64,000 nucleotides of DNA. It comes from Trifolium pratense (taxonomy: Eukaryota; Streptophyta; Magnoliopsida; Fabales; Fabaceae). A program made the translations under genes and the position numbers. Location of the stretch: NCBI RefSeq assembly GCF_020283565.1, contig NC_060062.1, positions 60,280,409-60,344,408 on the forward strand. Direction: 5' to 3'. Below are positions 37,404 through 48,496 of the stretch, in pieces. Under the pieces are notes generated by a model. It was given only the letters and a program-made list of their open reading frames with translations. It did not search any database and was not told where the DNA came from. The first letter of the stretch is position 1, and the number at the start of each line of letters is the position of its first letter.

Positions 37404-39384
37404 AGATATTTTTTTCTTATGCAGCAAGGTAACTTTAATCTAGACCATTTTTTTGGTAACTTTAATTTAGTTTTTTTGCTGATTTGAGGGAATACAAAAG
37501 GATTTCGAAGAAATGGAAACCGCAAATATTGCTTCAGGTAATTTTTTTTTTTTTTTTTAAGAAATAGATTTTACTTATTTTTGAGTTTATAAAAATAATT
37601 TATGCAAATAAATAATTTTTTATGTTAATTCATAAGTTTTCATTAACAAAAGTTGTATTTTTATAAGCTGTTTTTTCATAAACTACCTCAAAAAGCTTAT
37701 TGATTTGTATAAGTTGTTTTGCTTAAGGTAAAAAATAAGTCAATCCAAACGAGCCCTAAATATAATAAGTTATTTGATAAATAATAGATACATAAATATT
37801 GTAAAAAAAATAAAATAGGAATTTCGTAAAAATAAGGTAAAACAATCGGGAATAAAATATATCACTTTGTATTTCAATTATATATAATATTCAATCTCAA
37901 ATTATATGCATGATTCAAAGAGTCATATTTAATACTTGAGAAAATAAACGAGAGATATTATTTTTTTACAAGATATATTCATGGTCATATAGTTGTTGTG
38001 TTATTTGTATTGAAATGCAAGACTATAATCATATTTAATTAATGAGAATGAGAGAAAATCAATTAAATGTTAATTATATGATATTTAAAATTTATTTTCT
38101 TATAAAAAATAATTATTTTATGTCAAAAAAATTTACATTTTAAATTAATAAGAGGCTTAAATGCACTTTTGGTCCTCCTATTTACTTATTTTTGAACTTT
38201 TGGTCCTCTTATTTCTAAAACTAACTTTTTGACTATGAAACACGGACTCCGACACGGACATGGACACGACGACACCGCTAATGTAAAAAATATAAGACAC
38301 TGACACCGCTATATATTTATAAAAGATATATATTGAGAATCAAAATATATACATGTAAATCTAGGTTGAGTAAGTTTTTTTGAAAACTTGGTATCCGGCC
38401 TTAGGACCGACTAATCTAAGGGGACCAATCTCACCGCCCACTTGCGGGGGCCCCATTTAAAGCCAAAGTTTTTTTGGCTCTGTATGGACTTAGCCCACCG
38501 AAATTGGCACTAGGGGGAATCGAACCTGAGACTTTGAGAGGAGCATACTCCAAGGACCCAAGCCAACACCACTAGACCAACCCAAAATGGGTTTAGGTTG
38601 AGTAAGTTATTTGTTAAAAAAAGTTTAAAAATAAGATATGCTAGTATTTTACCTTTATTTATCTATCTAGTATCGAAAAAGTCAAAACTATTGTAAACTA
38701 AATGTAATCTCTCCAACCCTTTATTGATCAATATTATTGTTTCGACACATTTTAACTCTTGTAAATATATGTGATATGTGCCTAAGGAGTGTCATAGAAA
38801 TGTCATACAAGTGTCGGACACCGACACATGTTGTCGGATACCGCGACACGCTTACTCATAGAGCTGTCCGTGCGATCCTCCAATTTAAAAAGTATACAAA
38901 AAAAAAATTTGTCCACTCCTATTTTGACGACATATAGTATTCTCATTTATGTTAATGTTGTTCTTGGCGATGGATGAATGGATTTTTTAATCCCAATTTT
39001 TTCCCAATTTAATCCAAAAAAGAATCTAATCCGTTTTTTATACATAGAATTTAATCCCAACTTTTTTTTTATACTGATGTTAGATTAAGTGTAATTATTT
39101 GGAACTGAGTCTTCAACCTATAAAATATTAAAATAAATTTCTAACATATAATAGTCATCAACTTTAAAATTTGTGTTGGTATTTTAACCAAGAAAAAGTG
39201 ATTTTGACATAACCATCACAGATAATTTTGTCTAAATTTTATTTTAAAATGTTAGTGCCACCATATTCCATATTCATAAAAGTTCGTGGAACCTCTATAT
39301 GTTAACCAAGAACTTAAACTTTAACCTCTATATGATAAAATTGTTTTTATGTCAAATAAAAAAATTTGATTTTTTTGGAATGGA
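37404..39384. other. Copy B-specific intergenic block
   Basis: There is no match in copy A, where about 370 bp of different sequence lies. It contains a diverged foldback MITE (about 37567-37757), a terminal-inverted repeat element around 38235-38863 (ACTATGAAACACGGAC and complement-like ACACGCTTACTCATAG) and a nested SINE. No gene was seen. Confidence 0.6.
38377..38593 (-). mobile_element. tRNA-derived SINE (family 3), clear target duplication
   Basis: On the minus strand it has a tRNA-like A-box GGGTTGGTCTAGTGGTG and the B-box AGGTTCGATTCCCCC. It is flanked by a perfect 15-bp duplication TAGGTTGAGTAAGTT (38362-38376, 38594-38608). It is nested in an older TIR element. Confidence 0.85.
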
Positions 39385-40186
39385 TTACAACTAAATAACC
39401 CATGTTAGACAAAGAAAATGACTTAAATACAAGCAGTCATTGTTGTATCATAATTTCAACTGTTCTCTGGCTTATAAACACACCTCTTAATTTGGAGAAG
39501 GAACAAATGTCCTAATCCACCTAAGAAACACACCTGACCTGTAGATTTCAAGGTTACGAGAAGTTTACTGTCACATGCTACTTTAATTTGAACCATTTGA
39601 AACACTCAAGAGTTTGCATAATGCATTTGTTAATATCTAAGAGGAAGAGTTTGCATAATGCATTTGTTAATTTTTTTTATTTTCTTTTTTTATTTCTCCC
39701 ATTACTATATAATTTTTGTAATATAAATGAAAAAGTGTGACATTAAATGAGTCAAAATCTTTTTTATAACCTCCAAAATTTTGTTTTTTTTTTTGTTAGG
39801 CAAAACATTTAAAATTTTTCATAATGGAATAAATAAAAATCATAAAAAATGGAGAGAGCGATTACTCTGCTAATACTAGTGGCACTATTTGCTATAGAGC
39901 CTTAAATTTTGATTAGAGCATGAGCCTTACCATCCTTATTTGTGATTGTTCAGACCGTCTACAATTTCTTTACATAATCGCAGTCATTAAAATTTCCGAT
40001 CACTAAAATTGATTATGAGTTGGACTTAGGCCCCATTGAATAAAAAAAAATGGTTATGAGTTGGATAATAGACCATGAAGTTTGTCCAGCCAATGGTTGC
40101 TTGAAAACTAGTATATGGGCCACATGTGTCCTCTACACTGAATAATGAGATGTCGTTTCTTAATGTTATTGGATTTTTAGCTACAA

Positions 40187-40777
40187 TGGACCAATATTCT
40201 CTAACTTTTTAGAGCCAAAGGCACCTTTCAGTCTTTCTAAGCCATAAGACCATTCATGTGTTTAACCCAATGACACATATTAGTACTGTTTACTTTTCTT
40301 CCCTAAAATATTCAAACAACAAAAGTAACAAGAACAGCAACGTCTGCAACGCCTCCGTCACCCAATCCTGTCAAACAAACCACCATCACTAACTTTGACA
40401 AGCGGCCACCGCCTCTGTGTCCCTCCACTGGTGCTGACATCCATTCCGTCGACACTGTTAACCGCCCCACCAAAACTTAGAAACAGCCTTCTAATAATTG
40501 AAGCATGACAACGGGTGTTGGGTTCCACAACGGTCGATCGGTGGCTCCACGATGGTCGGCCGGTGGAAAGGGATTCGGCGGCGGCCAGCAGTTCTACGGC
40601 AGTCATGGAGGACAGTAACTTTGCTGTAAAAGATTTCCACTCTTGAATTAAAAAATAATAATGAATATATTGAGTTGGACACGTGGCACGATCGGGTCCA
40701 TGTGAATGATCGGATGGATGTTGTTGGTTGAAAATTAGGGTGATTTTCCCGCTAAAACGTTAGAGAATATTGGTCCA
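40187..40777. mobile_element. TIR element with GC-rich passenger, copy B only
   Basis: Perfect 19-bp inverted ends TGGACCAATATTCTCTAAC. Copy A reads straight through at about 7000-7006. The core 40330-40600 is far richer in GC than its surroundings and has a minus-strand frame (40606-40358) of low-complexity character. This resembles a gene-fragment-carrying (Pack-type) element. The target duplication is unclear, so the superfamily is unassigned. Confidence 0.75.
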
Positions 40778-41108
40778 CCAAAGAACCATCAACGCAGTAG
40801 AGGGTCTAGTACCCCAGGGACAGAACTAGGTACGGTACAAAAATAATATGAGCACTGAAGTTCATAGTATCACTTATTTTTATTGGCACATGTATCACTA
40901 CTCTAAAGCAATTTTAATTGCACAATAATTTCATGCGATTCTTCACTATTTTTAATAATTAGTCAGGTTAATTAATTCATTTAATTTCAATATCTTTCTT
41001 TTATGTTGAAAAGTTGATTAATTAAGAAAAAACTTAAGTTCACCCTTTTTCCATATGACAATAATAAATATTCCCTTCATCTATTATTATAAATGTTTAT
41101 TTATCATA

Positions 41109-41367
41109 TTCCCTCCGTCTCAATTTGATTGACACAGTTGACTGTAGTGTACTATTCATACATGTTGCTTTGACCTTATTTTTCTACTAATAAACAAAAA
41201 TAAATATTATCATATAAGATGTTGTTTGATTCGTTTCGATGAGTATTTTCAAAATATCAAATTTTTATAATTTTTACTATTATACAATTAAAAATATTAA
41301 TCGTCGAAGTCATGCATCGACATTCGTGAAACAGTCAACTGTGTTAATCAAATTGAGATGGCGGGAG
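41109..41367. mobile_element. Stowaway-type MITE (copy B)
   Basis: Counterpart of 7325-7591, TA-flanked. Confidence 0.6.
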
Positions 41368-41808
41368 TATTATTGTATCTGAAATATAATTAATTATCAT
41401 CGCTTTAGAATATTAAAGAAATTAATGAAATACGGTATACCGAAAATATATTCAGCTTATTTTAGAATATGAGTGTCAGATAAAATAGAGGTTTTAACCA
41501 TGATGGTTCCACAGTTCTACTTTATTACATGTGATTTGGTCCTTTTCACAAGTCAAGTCAACAATTTTGATTATTTTGACCGTATTAATATTATAGAGAT
41601 TGGAATGATTAAATGGTTGAAGAATTAAGAATTAAATTGTGTTTTTAATTAAATTAGAGACTAATATGAACCTACATTCTTAGGGACAAAAATGATAATT
41701 TGTTAAGAAAAATCTCTCTCCACAAAAGACAAAATTCATGTTCTCATTTTTCAGATATTTGCACAATCTGTCTTCCATGTGTGTGCATTTTTCACGCGTT
41801 GTTGCCAC

Positions 41809-43538
41809 TAGGGGTGGACAGGACCCGAAAAACTGGCCCAATCCGTTTGAACCCAACAAAAAAAACTGAAACGGCCGGGTTCGTAGACCCGCAAAATCGG
41901 TTTCACATGACAAGAGATGGGCGGGTCCGGTTTTGATTTTGTCAACCATGGATAACCGAACCGACCTGTGTTTACTATTTTTATTTTCTTATTATTACTA
42001 TTAATACATATAGCGACGTCGTTTTGTAAATTTTGAGACTTAACTTTGGCCAAATCCTTTTGTTTTCTCTCTCACTCACACATTTGTATTGCTGCAAACC
42101 ATAGCAGCAGAGTGAAACTCTTTGCCGCCACCGTCCACTCACTCCCTCTCCTCTGTTTTCTCAACTCGTTTTCAATGTCTCATCCCTCCACCACCGTCGA
42201 ACTCAAAATACCTACTAGCCATCTCCTCCATTTTCTTCGTATTTTATTTTTTACTGGGTTTGTTCGTTTTAAGATTTCACAACTTTTAACAATTTTCTCT
42301 TTGTTTTTCTACGATGGTATACACGAGAAGAAAGTTGTGAAGTTGTTCATGGTTGAGGAACAAAGAGGCTACATTTCATTGTGAAGTTGAAGCCATAGAC
42401 AAAGGTTTGGATTTTTGTTTGTTTTGTTTTTTTAGGTTTTTATAAGTTACTTTGTATTTGACTATCGTTTTTAATCTTCAGATCTAAATGGTAAATAATA
42501 GTCTTCAGATCCACACATTTCTCTTCAGATCTACATGGTATATACTAATATTCAGAGATCTTACAATATGTTGATATATGGTTTTTGTTATTTATTATCT
42601 AAGTTTCTCTTTTATTATGTTTATAAACAATAGTTTTTTTTATGTTTGTGAAGGTAATGTTTGGTTCTGTTGTTAGTCAAGAAAACTTAAAGCTAGGAAG
42701 AAGTAAGTTTTAATTGAAAGGTAATATAAAATTTGTTGTGTAAAAATGTAATTTTAGTGTTGACCTAATATATGTGTATGTGCTATGTTAGATCTATGTG
42801 AACTTGTATATTGAGATATGTAGTGATATTTATTTTAAACTCCTATAATTTATTTGATCATTTTATTAGTTGTATCTTAACCATTGTTTCTCTCTTTTGC
42901 AGAAAACAAAACATCTTCATGCTTCTTAAGTTCTTGTACTGGTCTATAAGCTCATTTCATTGAGTTTTACTACTTGGTGTTTATGTTAAATTAAAACTAT
43001 GTTGATGTTGTGTTGTAACTATGTTGGACTAAAGTCCTTTAATTTGTGTATTTTTGCTGAAAATATTGTATCTACATATTTATTGTTGTAAAGTGTGAAC
43101 TTGAATTTAGCCTACCAAAATTGTGGATCGAACTAAGTATCAAGATGATTTAAAAGTAAATAAAAAATTATTCTGCATTTTTTAGTTTTTAATACAAATT
43201 CTTATGAAATTTGAAATGTATAATGTTCATATCCAAACAATGATACATGTTGGCCCAATAGAATGATACACAATGTTACAAAAAAAAAATTAAAATAGGC
43301 CCATTAAACAAAAAAAGACCAATTAAAAAAAACAAAAAAAAAATCAATTGGGCTGCAATTGGCCTAACCCGTTAAAAATCACTCGTTTAACCCGTAACCC
43401 GTAACCCATTTGGCCCGAACCCGCCTGAACCGAACCCCCAAAACGGTCTGGATTTGGCTGCGTTTCTCCACCCGTGGATTGGGCCGGTTGGAGGTTTTGG
43501 GCCCATACTGACCCAAATCGGCCCGTTGTCCACCCCTA
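41809..43538. mobile_element. Non-autonomous hAT element
   Basis: The inverted ends TAGGGGTGGAC...GTCCACCCCTA, with subterminal GGGTTCG/CCGAACC-rich blocks, sit between 8-bp target duplications GTTGCCAC (41801-41808, 43539-43546). The 8-bp duplication and TAGGG ends fit hAT. The 1.7-kb interior has a gene-like leader (42046-42384) and a 3'-end-like tail, but no transposase domain was recognised. Its right part (from 42815) is included in the tandem duplication that follows. Confidence 0.9.
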
Positions 43539-43863
43539 GTTGCCACAATATTGCAAGACTCCTTAATTTCAGCGTCATTGTTGTAGTTGTACCGTACCTC
43601 AAGTCTCAACTCAACGTTTATTTTCATTTCTCATACAGCAGCAAGATAGATTGTACTATATTACAACAATAAATAAATCTCTTGGTAATAAATGATGTAC
43701 CAAAAAAAAACTACATAGAAGATTTTTATTTTTTCTTTATATTTGACAGCAAAAGGAACCATTTATAATGTAATAAATGTATTTTAAACTACACATTATT
43801 AGATATATAAAACTTATTGTTGGATATAAAACTTAAGTTTGTAATTTCTTATGCAGGAATGTT

Positions 43864-44238
43864 ATGGCCCCTGGCAAAGGTAAGGGGCCTTTCATACCTG
43901 CTGGGATGTTATCTCCTGCTCGTGTGGCAAAGGGGTCTGCTTGGTCAGAAAATGAAACTGGTGCGATGGTTCGTGGTGTTGGTAAGTATAGAGATACTAG
44001 TGCAACACAAGCTGAGCTTTTTGAGAATATCGAGCTGGATTGGATATTGGGGACGATCTTAGCGGGAAGAAGTTCGAAAGCCATTTCAACTAAATATGGA
44101 AAAGGGGTTCAAACTGGCATTTACCTATCGCTTAATTATGCTGGTCCTCTAAGGAAGAGACGTGGTCACCATGGTGGTGGTACCGCGAATCCTGGTCCTT
44201 CAAGGCAGAGAGGAGGTGGTGGCATTCAAAACAGTTGA
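43864..44238 (+). CDS. Unrecognised basic Gly/Arg-rich protein, left-arm copy, unit 1
   Basis: A 124-residue frame starting MAPGKGKGPF and ending GGGGIQNS. The middle (AWSENETGAMVRGVGKY ... ILAGRSSKAISTKYGKG) has the spacing of a degenerate Myb/SANT-like helix set, which is a weak suggestion only. Compared with the right-arm copy, one extra C near 43868 (GGCCCC versus GGCCC) makes a new start, so the first residues differ in frame from the facing gene. The C-terminal extension of the facing copy is absent. It may be a truncated duplicate. Confidence 0.4.
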   Translation: MAPGKGKGPFIPAGMLSPARVAKGSAWSENETGAMVRGVGKYRDTSATQAELFENIELDWILGTILAGRSSKAISTKYGKGVQTGIYLSLNYAGPLRKRRGHHGGGTANPGPSRQRGGGGIQNS

Positions 44239-44443
44239 ATATCAACAAAATGGAATTGTTAATGACATTGAAAACAGTTCATAAGAAATTTTGCATCAGA
44301 AAAAGTAGTTTTTCCTTCCCTGTGAAGTAAGACCTACAAGTGCATAAAAATGAAAATTATTGGCATGCAGTGTATTTATTTGAAAATAACAATTTATTAT
44401 AAGGCAACAAAGAAAAAAAGCAAAAACATATACTTACAACAAA

Positions 44444-44974
44444 TCACATCTGTTTAAGCAATTCCTTCAACTTACGCGCAGTCCTAGTGACTATTTTTTC
44501 AGCTAACAAATCAAGCAAAAGTATTATTGCAGCAGAAACACCTTCCTGGTTTAAACCATGATCCACAATACCGCCACCACCTCCTCTCTGCCTTGAAGGA
44601 CCAGGATTCGCGGTACCGCCACCACCTCCTCTTTGCCTTGAAGGACCAGGATCCGCAGTACCGCCACCATGGTGACCACGTCTCTTCCTTAGAGGACCAG
44701 CATAATTAAGCGATGGGTAAATGGCAGTTTGAACCCCTTTTCCATATTTAGTTGAAATGGCTTTCGAACTTCTTCCTGCTAAGATCGTCCCCAATATCCA
44801 ATCCAGCTTGATATTTTCAAAAAGCTCAGCTTGTGTTGCACTAGTATCTATATACTTACCAACACCACGAACCATCGCACCGGTTTCATTTTCTGACCAA
44901 GCAGACCCCTTTGCCACACGAGCAGGAGGTATGAAAGGCCCCTTACCTTTGCCAGGGCCATAACATTCCTGCAT
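44444..44974 (-). CDS. Unrecognised basic Gly/Arg-rich protein, right-arm copy, unit 1
   Basis: 176 residues. The same core as the left-arm copy is followed by tandem GGGG(T/I)..PGPSRQR modules and an amphipathic Leu/Lys-rich tail (KLKELLKQM). The codons at the start coincide with an acceptor-like TTCTTATGCAG, so this may be a 3' exon of a longer gene rather than a full one. No known family was recognised. Compared with the unit 2 copy it lacks 5 residues (GMLPP) and 3 near VYA, both in-frame changes. Confidence 0.45.
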   Translation of the reverse strand: MQECYGPGKGKGPFIPPARVAKGSAWSENETGAMVRGVGKYIDTSATQAELFENIKLDWILGTILAGRSSKAISTKYGKGVQTAIYPSLNYAGPLRKRRGHHGGGTADPGPSRQRGGGGGTANPGPSRQRGGGGGIVDHGLNQEGVSAAIILLLDLLAEKIVTRTARKLKELLKQM

Positions 44975-45016
44975 AAGAAATTACAAACTTAAGTTTTATA
45001 TCCAACAATAAGTTTT

Positions 45017-46440
45017 AGTTCAGTTGGTAGGGACATCAACATTTTGCTTATGCTTAAGACCGCTATCAAGAACTTCCCAAACTAGCTTATGCTTTGCAAA
45101 GTAACATTTTGCAACCAAATCTCCTTCATATCTAGACTTATACTGCAAGATCATACATAACAAATAACAATCAAGTTTCCCACAAATGGCTCATGCACTT
45201 TCAAATTAATAAATTAATAGTAGTTATCACTACATTATTAAATAACAAATTCCCTAAAAACATGGTAAATAAGAGGAAAGTTGTTCCACTTATCATAACT
45301 GCATCACAATGATGATGGTGTGTCATACAGTTATCTCAAATAGGTGGGGAAGTGAATTTTAAACATTGTTTGAAACGTGATGTATGAGTGGGGTGTTTTT
45401 TTTGTTGATAATTATGGATGAGTGGAGTTAAAGTGGTTGATATTTTAATTTATTTATTTCTAATTATGTATTTTTAATTATTGTTGGGATAAACCATTTT
45501 TTGTAGCAATAATAATATTGTTGAGAAAATAACATCATATTGCAACAATTTAAAATGATTGTTGTTACATCTATATTTTAGCCAACAAGTTGATTTTCGT
45601 TGAAAAATTATTGTTGCTAAAATTCTTTATTCTTGTAGTGACGGTGTTGAAATCGTCGCCGTCGTTGTTTGCTATAGGCTATAGGGATAAGAGCAAGCTA
45701 GTTTGCTAATAAAAAAAGACAAAAAAATTCACTTGCCTTATTTGCGCAATCCACATTTGTTTGCAACAAACTCGTCCGTCGTCCCCGTGTCTGTGTGTGC
45801 TTTGTCACGCTCATTCACGTACATAATGAGAGAGAGAGGTTAACAATATCAGTACCTTTTTGCACAATGCACAATTACGTTCTGCCACTTTAGTGGAAAG
45901 AAAGGAGATCACAAGTTCATTCCGTCAATTTATTCTCTCTCTCTCATCATCATCACTCTTAACCATTTTTCGTTTCACCATATTTCTTTTCTTTGTCTCC
46001 ATTCAGTAGTAGTACTATGGCAGCAGCAGCACCACCAGCTGTAGGCTATAGGGATAAAAAAAAGACAAAAAAATTCATTTACCTTATTTGCACAATCCTT
46101 ATTTGCACAAGCTAGTCACGCCCATTATTGCCACAAAGCAAGATTCTGTACGACTTCAAATTCAACTTTATTTCTCTACCTGTCTCAACTCTCATTTTCA
46201 TTTCTTATGCATCAATAGAATTAATTTTAAATATTACAAACATAAATAAAGGTTAAATTGGACAATTAATAATTAATCTTTTAATTTATTTATTGGTTTC
46301 ATATTCGTCCCTTAATTAATTAACGTTTTAAATTAGTAACTTAACTTTAATTATGTTTGTTATAATGGTCTATTTTGTTAGTTTTTCAGAAAAAATGTTA
46401 ACTTTGCTTATATGGCTACTGATGTGGTCACATAACACAC
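45017..46440. other. Unit 1 distal part: repeat-in-repeat and short gene-start fragment
   Basis: It contains two partial copies of a segment (GGCTATAGGGATAA...AAAAAGACAAAAAAATTC) at about 45674 and 46041. Between them is a leader-like stretch ending in a 32-codon frame from 46017 (MAAAAPPAVGYRD...). The first ATG has a CT-rich leader, suggesting a captured gene 5' end. The same structure is in unit 2. Confidence 0.55.
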
Positions 46441-47156
46441 TGATATGTAGTGATATTTATTTTAAACTCCTATAATTTATTTGATCATTTTATTAGTTGT
46501 ATCTTAACCATTGTTTCTCTCTTTTGCAGAAAACAAAACATCTTCATGCTTCTTAAGTTCTTGTACTGGTCTATAAGCTCATTTCATTGAGTTTTACTAC
46601 TTGGTGTTTATGTTAAATTAAAACTATGTTGATGTTGTGTTGTAACTATGTTGGACTAAAGTCCTTTAATTTGTGTATTTTTGCTGAAAATATTGTATCT
46701 ACATATTTATTGTTGTAAAGTGTGAACTTGAATTTAGCCTACCAAAATTGTGGATCGAACTAAGTATCAAGATGATTTAAAAGTAAATAAAAAATTAATC
46801 TGCATTTTTTAGTTTTTAATACAAATTCTTATGAAATTTGAAATGTATAATGTTCATATCCAAACAATGATACATGTTGGCCCAATAGAATGATACACAA
46901 TGTTACAAAAAAAAAATTAAAATAGGCCCATTAAACAAAAAAAGACCAATTGAAAAAAAACAAAAAAAAAAATCAATTGGGCTGCAAATAGATTGTACTA
47001 TATTACAACAATAAATAAATCTCTTGATAATAAATGATGTACCAAAAAAAACTACATAGAAGATTTTTATTTTTTCTTTATATTTGACAGCAAAAGGAAC
47101 CATTTATAATGTAATAAATGTATTTTAAACTACACATTATTAGATATATAAAACTT

Positions 47157-47304
47157 TTTTTTTTTTTTTTTTTTTGGTCAGGTAGCCTAGTGGCTTGAAA
47201 TTCCACCTTTTAAAGATGGATAAGTGGAGTGTCCAGGGTTCGAACCCTGGCTCCTGCATATAAAATGCTGGTGTCCCAACCAATTGAGCTAAGCTCATGG
47301 GGAC
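47157..47304 (-). mobile_element. Young tRNA-derived SINE (family 2) in unit 2
   Basis: On the minus strand it starts GTCCCCATGAGCTTAGCTCA, with A-box TAGCTCAATTGG and B-box GGGTTCGAACCC, and ends in a long A tail (T run from 47157). Perfect 9-bp target duplication ATAAAACTT (47148-47156, 47305-47313). Unit 1 at 43808 is the empty site. The intact boxes and tail suggest recent retroposition. Confidence 0.95.
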
Positions 47305-47361
47305 ATAAAACTTATTGTTGGATATAAAACTTAAGTTTGTAATTTCTTATGCAGGAATGTT

Positions 47362-47736
47362 ATGGCCCCTGGCAAAGGTAAGGGGCCTTTCATACCTGCT
47401 GGGATGTTATCTCCTGCTCGTGTGGCAAAGGGGTCTGCTTGGTCAGAAAATGAAACTGGTGCGATGGTTCGTGGTGTTGGTAAGTATAGAGATACTAGTG
47501 CAACACAAGCTGAGCTTTTTGAGAATATCGAGCTGGATTGGATATTGGGGACGATCTTAGCGGGAAGAAGTTCGAAAGCCTTTTCAACTAAATATGGAAA
47601 AGGGGTTCAAACTGGCATTTACCTATCGCTTAATTATGTTGGTCCTCTAAGGAAGAGACGTGGTCACCATGGTGGTGGTACCGCGAATCCTGGTCCTTCA
47701 AGGCAGAGAGGAGGTGGTGGCATTCAAAACAGTTGA
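47362..47736 (+). CDS. Unrecognised Gly/Arg-rich protein, left-arm copy, unit 2
   Basis: 124 residues, differing from the unit 1 left-arm copy at two positions I can see (Ile to Phe in the SSKA(I/F)STK block, Ala to Val before GPLRKRR). Same altered start. Function unknown. Confidence 0.4.
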   Translation: MAPGKGKGPFIPAGMLSPARVAKGSAWSENETGAMVRGVGKYRDTSATQAELFENIELDWILGTILAGRSSKAFSTKYGKGVQTGIYLSLNYVGPLRKRRGHHGGGTANPGPSRQRGGGGIQNS

Positions 47737-47941
47737 ATATCAACAAAATGGAATTGTTAATGACATTGAAAACAGTTCATAAGAAATTTTGCATCAGAAA
47801 AAGTAGTTTTTCCTTCCCTGTGAAGTAAGACCTACAAGTGCATAAAAATGAAAATTATTGGCATGCAGTGTATTTATTTGAAAATAACAATTTATTATAA
47901 GGCAACAAAGAAAAAAAGCAAAAACATATACTTACAACAAA

Positions 47942-48496
47942 TCACATCTGTTTAAGCAATTCCTTCAACTTACGCGCAGTCCTAGTGGCTATTTTTTCAG
48001 CCAACAAATCAAGCAAAAGTATTATTGCAGCATAAACAGCAGAAACACCTTCCTGGTTTAAACCATGATCCACAATACCGCCACCACCTCCTCTCTGCCT
48101 TGAAGGACTAGGATTCGCGGTACCGCCACCACCTCCTCTTTGCCTTGAAGGACCAGGATCCGCAGTACCGCCACCATGGTGACCACGTCTCTTCCTTAGA
48201 GGACCAGCATAATTAAGCGATGGGTAAATGGCAGTTTGAACCCCTTTTCCATATTTAGTTGAAATGGCTTTCGAACTTCTTCCTGCTAAGATCGTCCCCA
48301 ATATCCAATCCAGCTTGATATTTTCAAAAAGCTCAGCTTGTGTTGCACTAGTATCTATATACTTACCAACACCACGAACCATCGCACCGGTTTTATTTTC
48401 TGACCAAGCAGACCCCTTTGCCACACGAGCAGGAGGTAACATCCCAGGAGGTATGAAAGGCCCCTTACCTTTGCCAGGGCCATAACATTCCTGCAT
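47942..48496 (-). CDS. Unrecognised Gly/Arg-rich protein, right-arm copy, unit 2
   Basis: 184 residues, the longest of the four copies, with GMLPP retained near residue 18 and VYA near the tail. Both length differences from the unit 1 copy (15 and 9 bp) keep the frame. Substitutions include Glu to Lys in ENKTGAM and Val to Ala in EKIATRT. Possibly the most complete representative of the family here. Confidence 0.45.
   Translation of the reverse strand: MQECYGPGKGKGPFIPPGMLPPARVAKGSAWSENKTGAMVRGVGKYIDTSATQAELFENIKLDWILGTILAGRSSKAISTKYGKGVQTAIYPSLNYAGPLRKRRGHHGGGTADPGPSRQRGGGGGTANPSPSRQRGGGGGIVDHGLNQEGVSAVYAAIILLLDLLAEKIATRTARKLKELLKQM

Larger units (their letters stand above)
26799..41962. 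repeat. Segmental duplication, copy B
   Basis: Direct copy of 1-8201. It is lengthened to about 15.2 kb by copia (28945-33692), a solo LTR (28199-28446), about 2 kb of SINE-bearing DNA (37404-39384) and a TIR element (40187-40777). The coding parts are nearly identical, so the duplication is recent relative to other repeats here. Confidence 0.93.
43809..45016. repeat. Inverted repeat, unit 1 (arms about 410 bp)
   Basis: Left arm 43809-44222 and right arm 44613-45016 are near-perfect complements, from AAAACTTATTGTTGG at the outside to the GGTGGTGG-rich region at the inside. The spacer is about 390 bp. A transcript through it would fold into a long hairpin. Confidence 0.92.
42815..46441. repeat. 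Tandem duplication, unit 1
   Basis: It matches 46442-49969 directly. The 5' break is inside the hAT element. The junction at 46441-46443 shares only GA/GATATG microhomology between ...ACACTGA and GATATGTAG. Unit 1 keeps a roughly 290-bp piece (hAT right end and flank, about 43352-43641) that unit 2 has lost. Confidence 0.93.

Noticed and set aside
42046..42384. 112-codon frame inside the hAT element
   Set aside because: Low-complexity, CT-rich leader-like sequence with no domain, more likely a remnant 5' region of the parental element than a protein gene.
43833..44084. Antisense frames over the Gly/Arg-rich genes (also 44757-44963, 48264-48485)
   Set aside because: Mirror readings of the inverted-repeat arms; the sense frames are longer and carry the variation pattern.
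47220..47240. tRNA-like GGTTCGAACCC and similar boxes at 5427, 9784, 25209, 38530, 51433 and 59055
   Set aside because: These are internal Pol III promoters of SINEs with A tails and target duplications. None folds as a complete tRNA gene that I can support.
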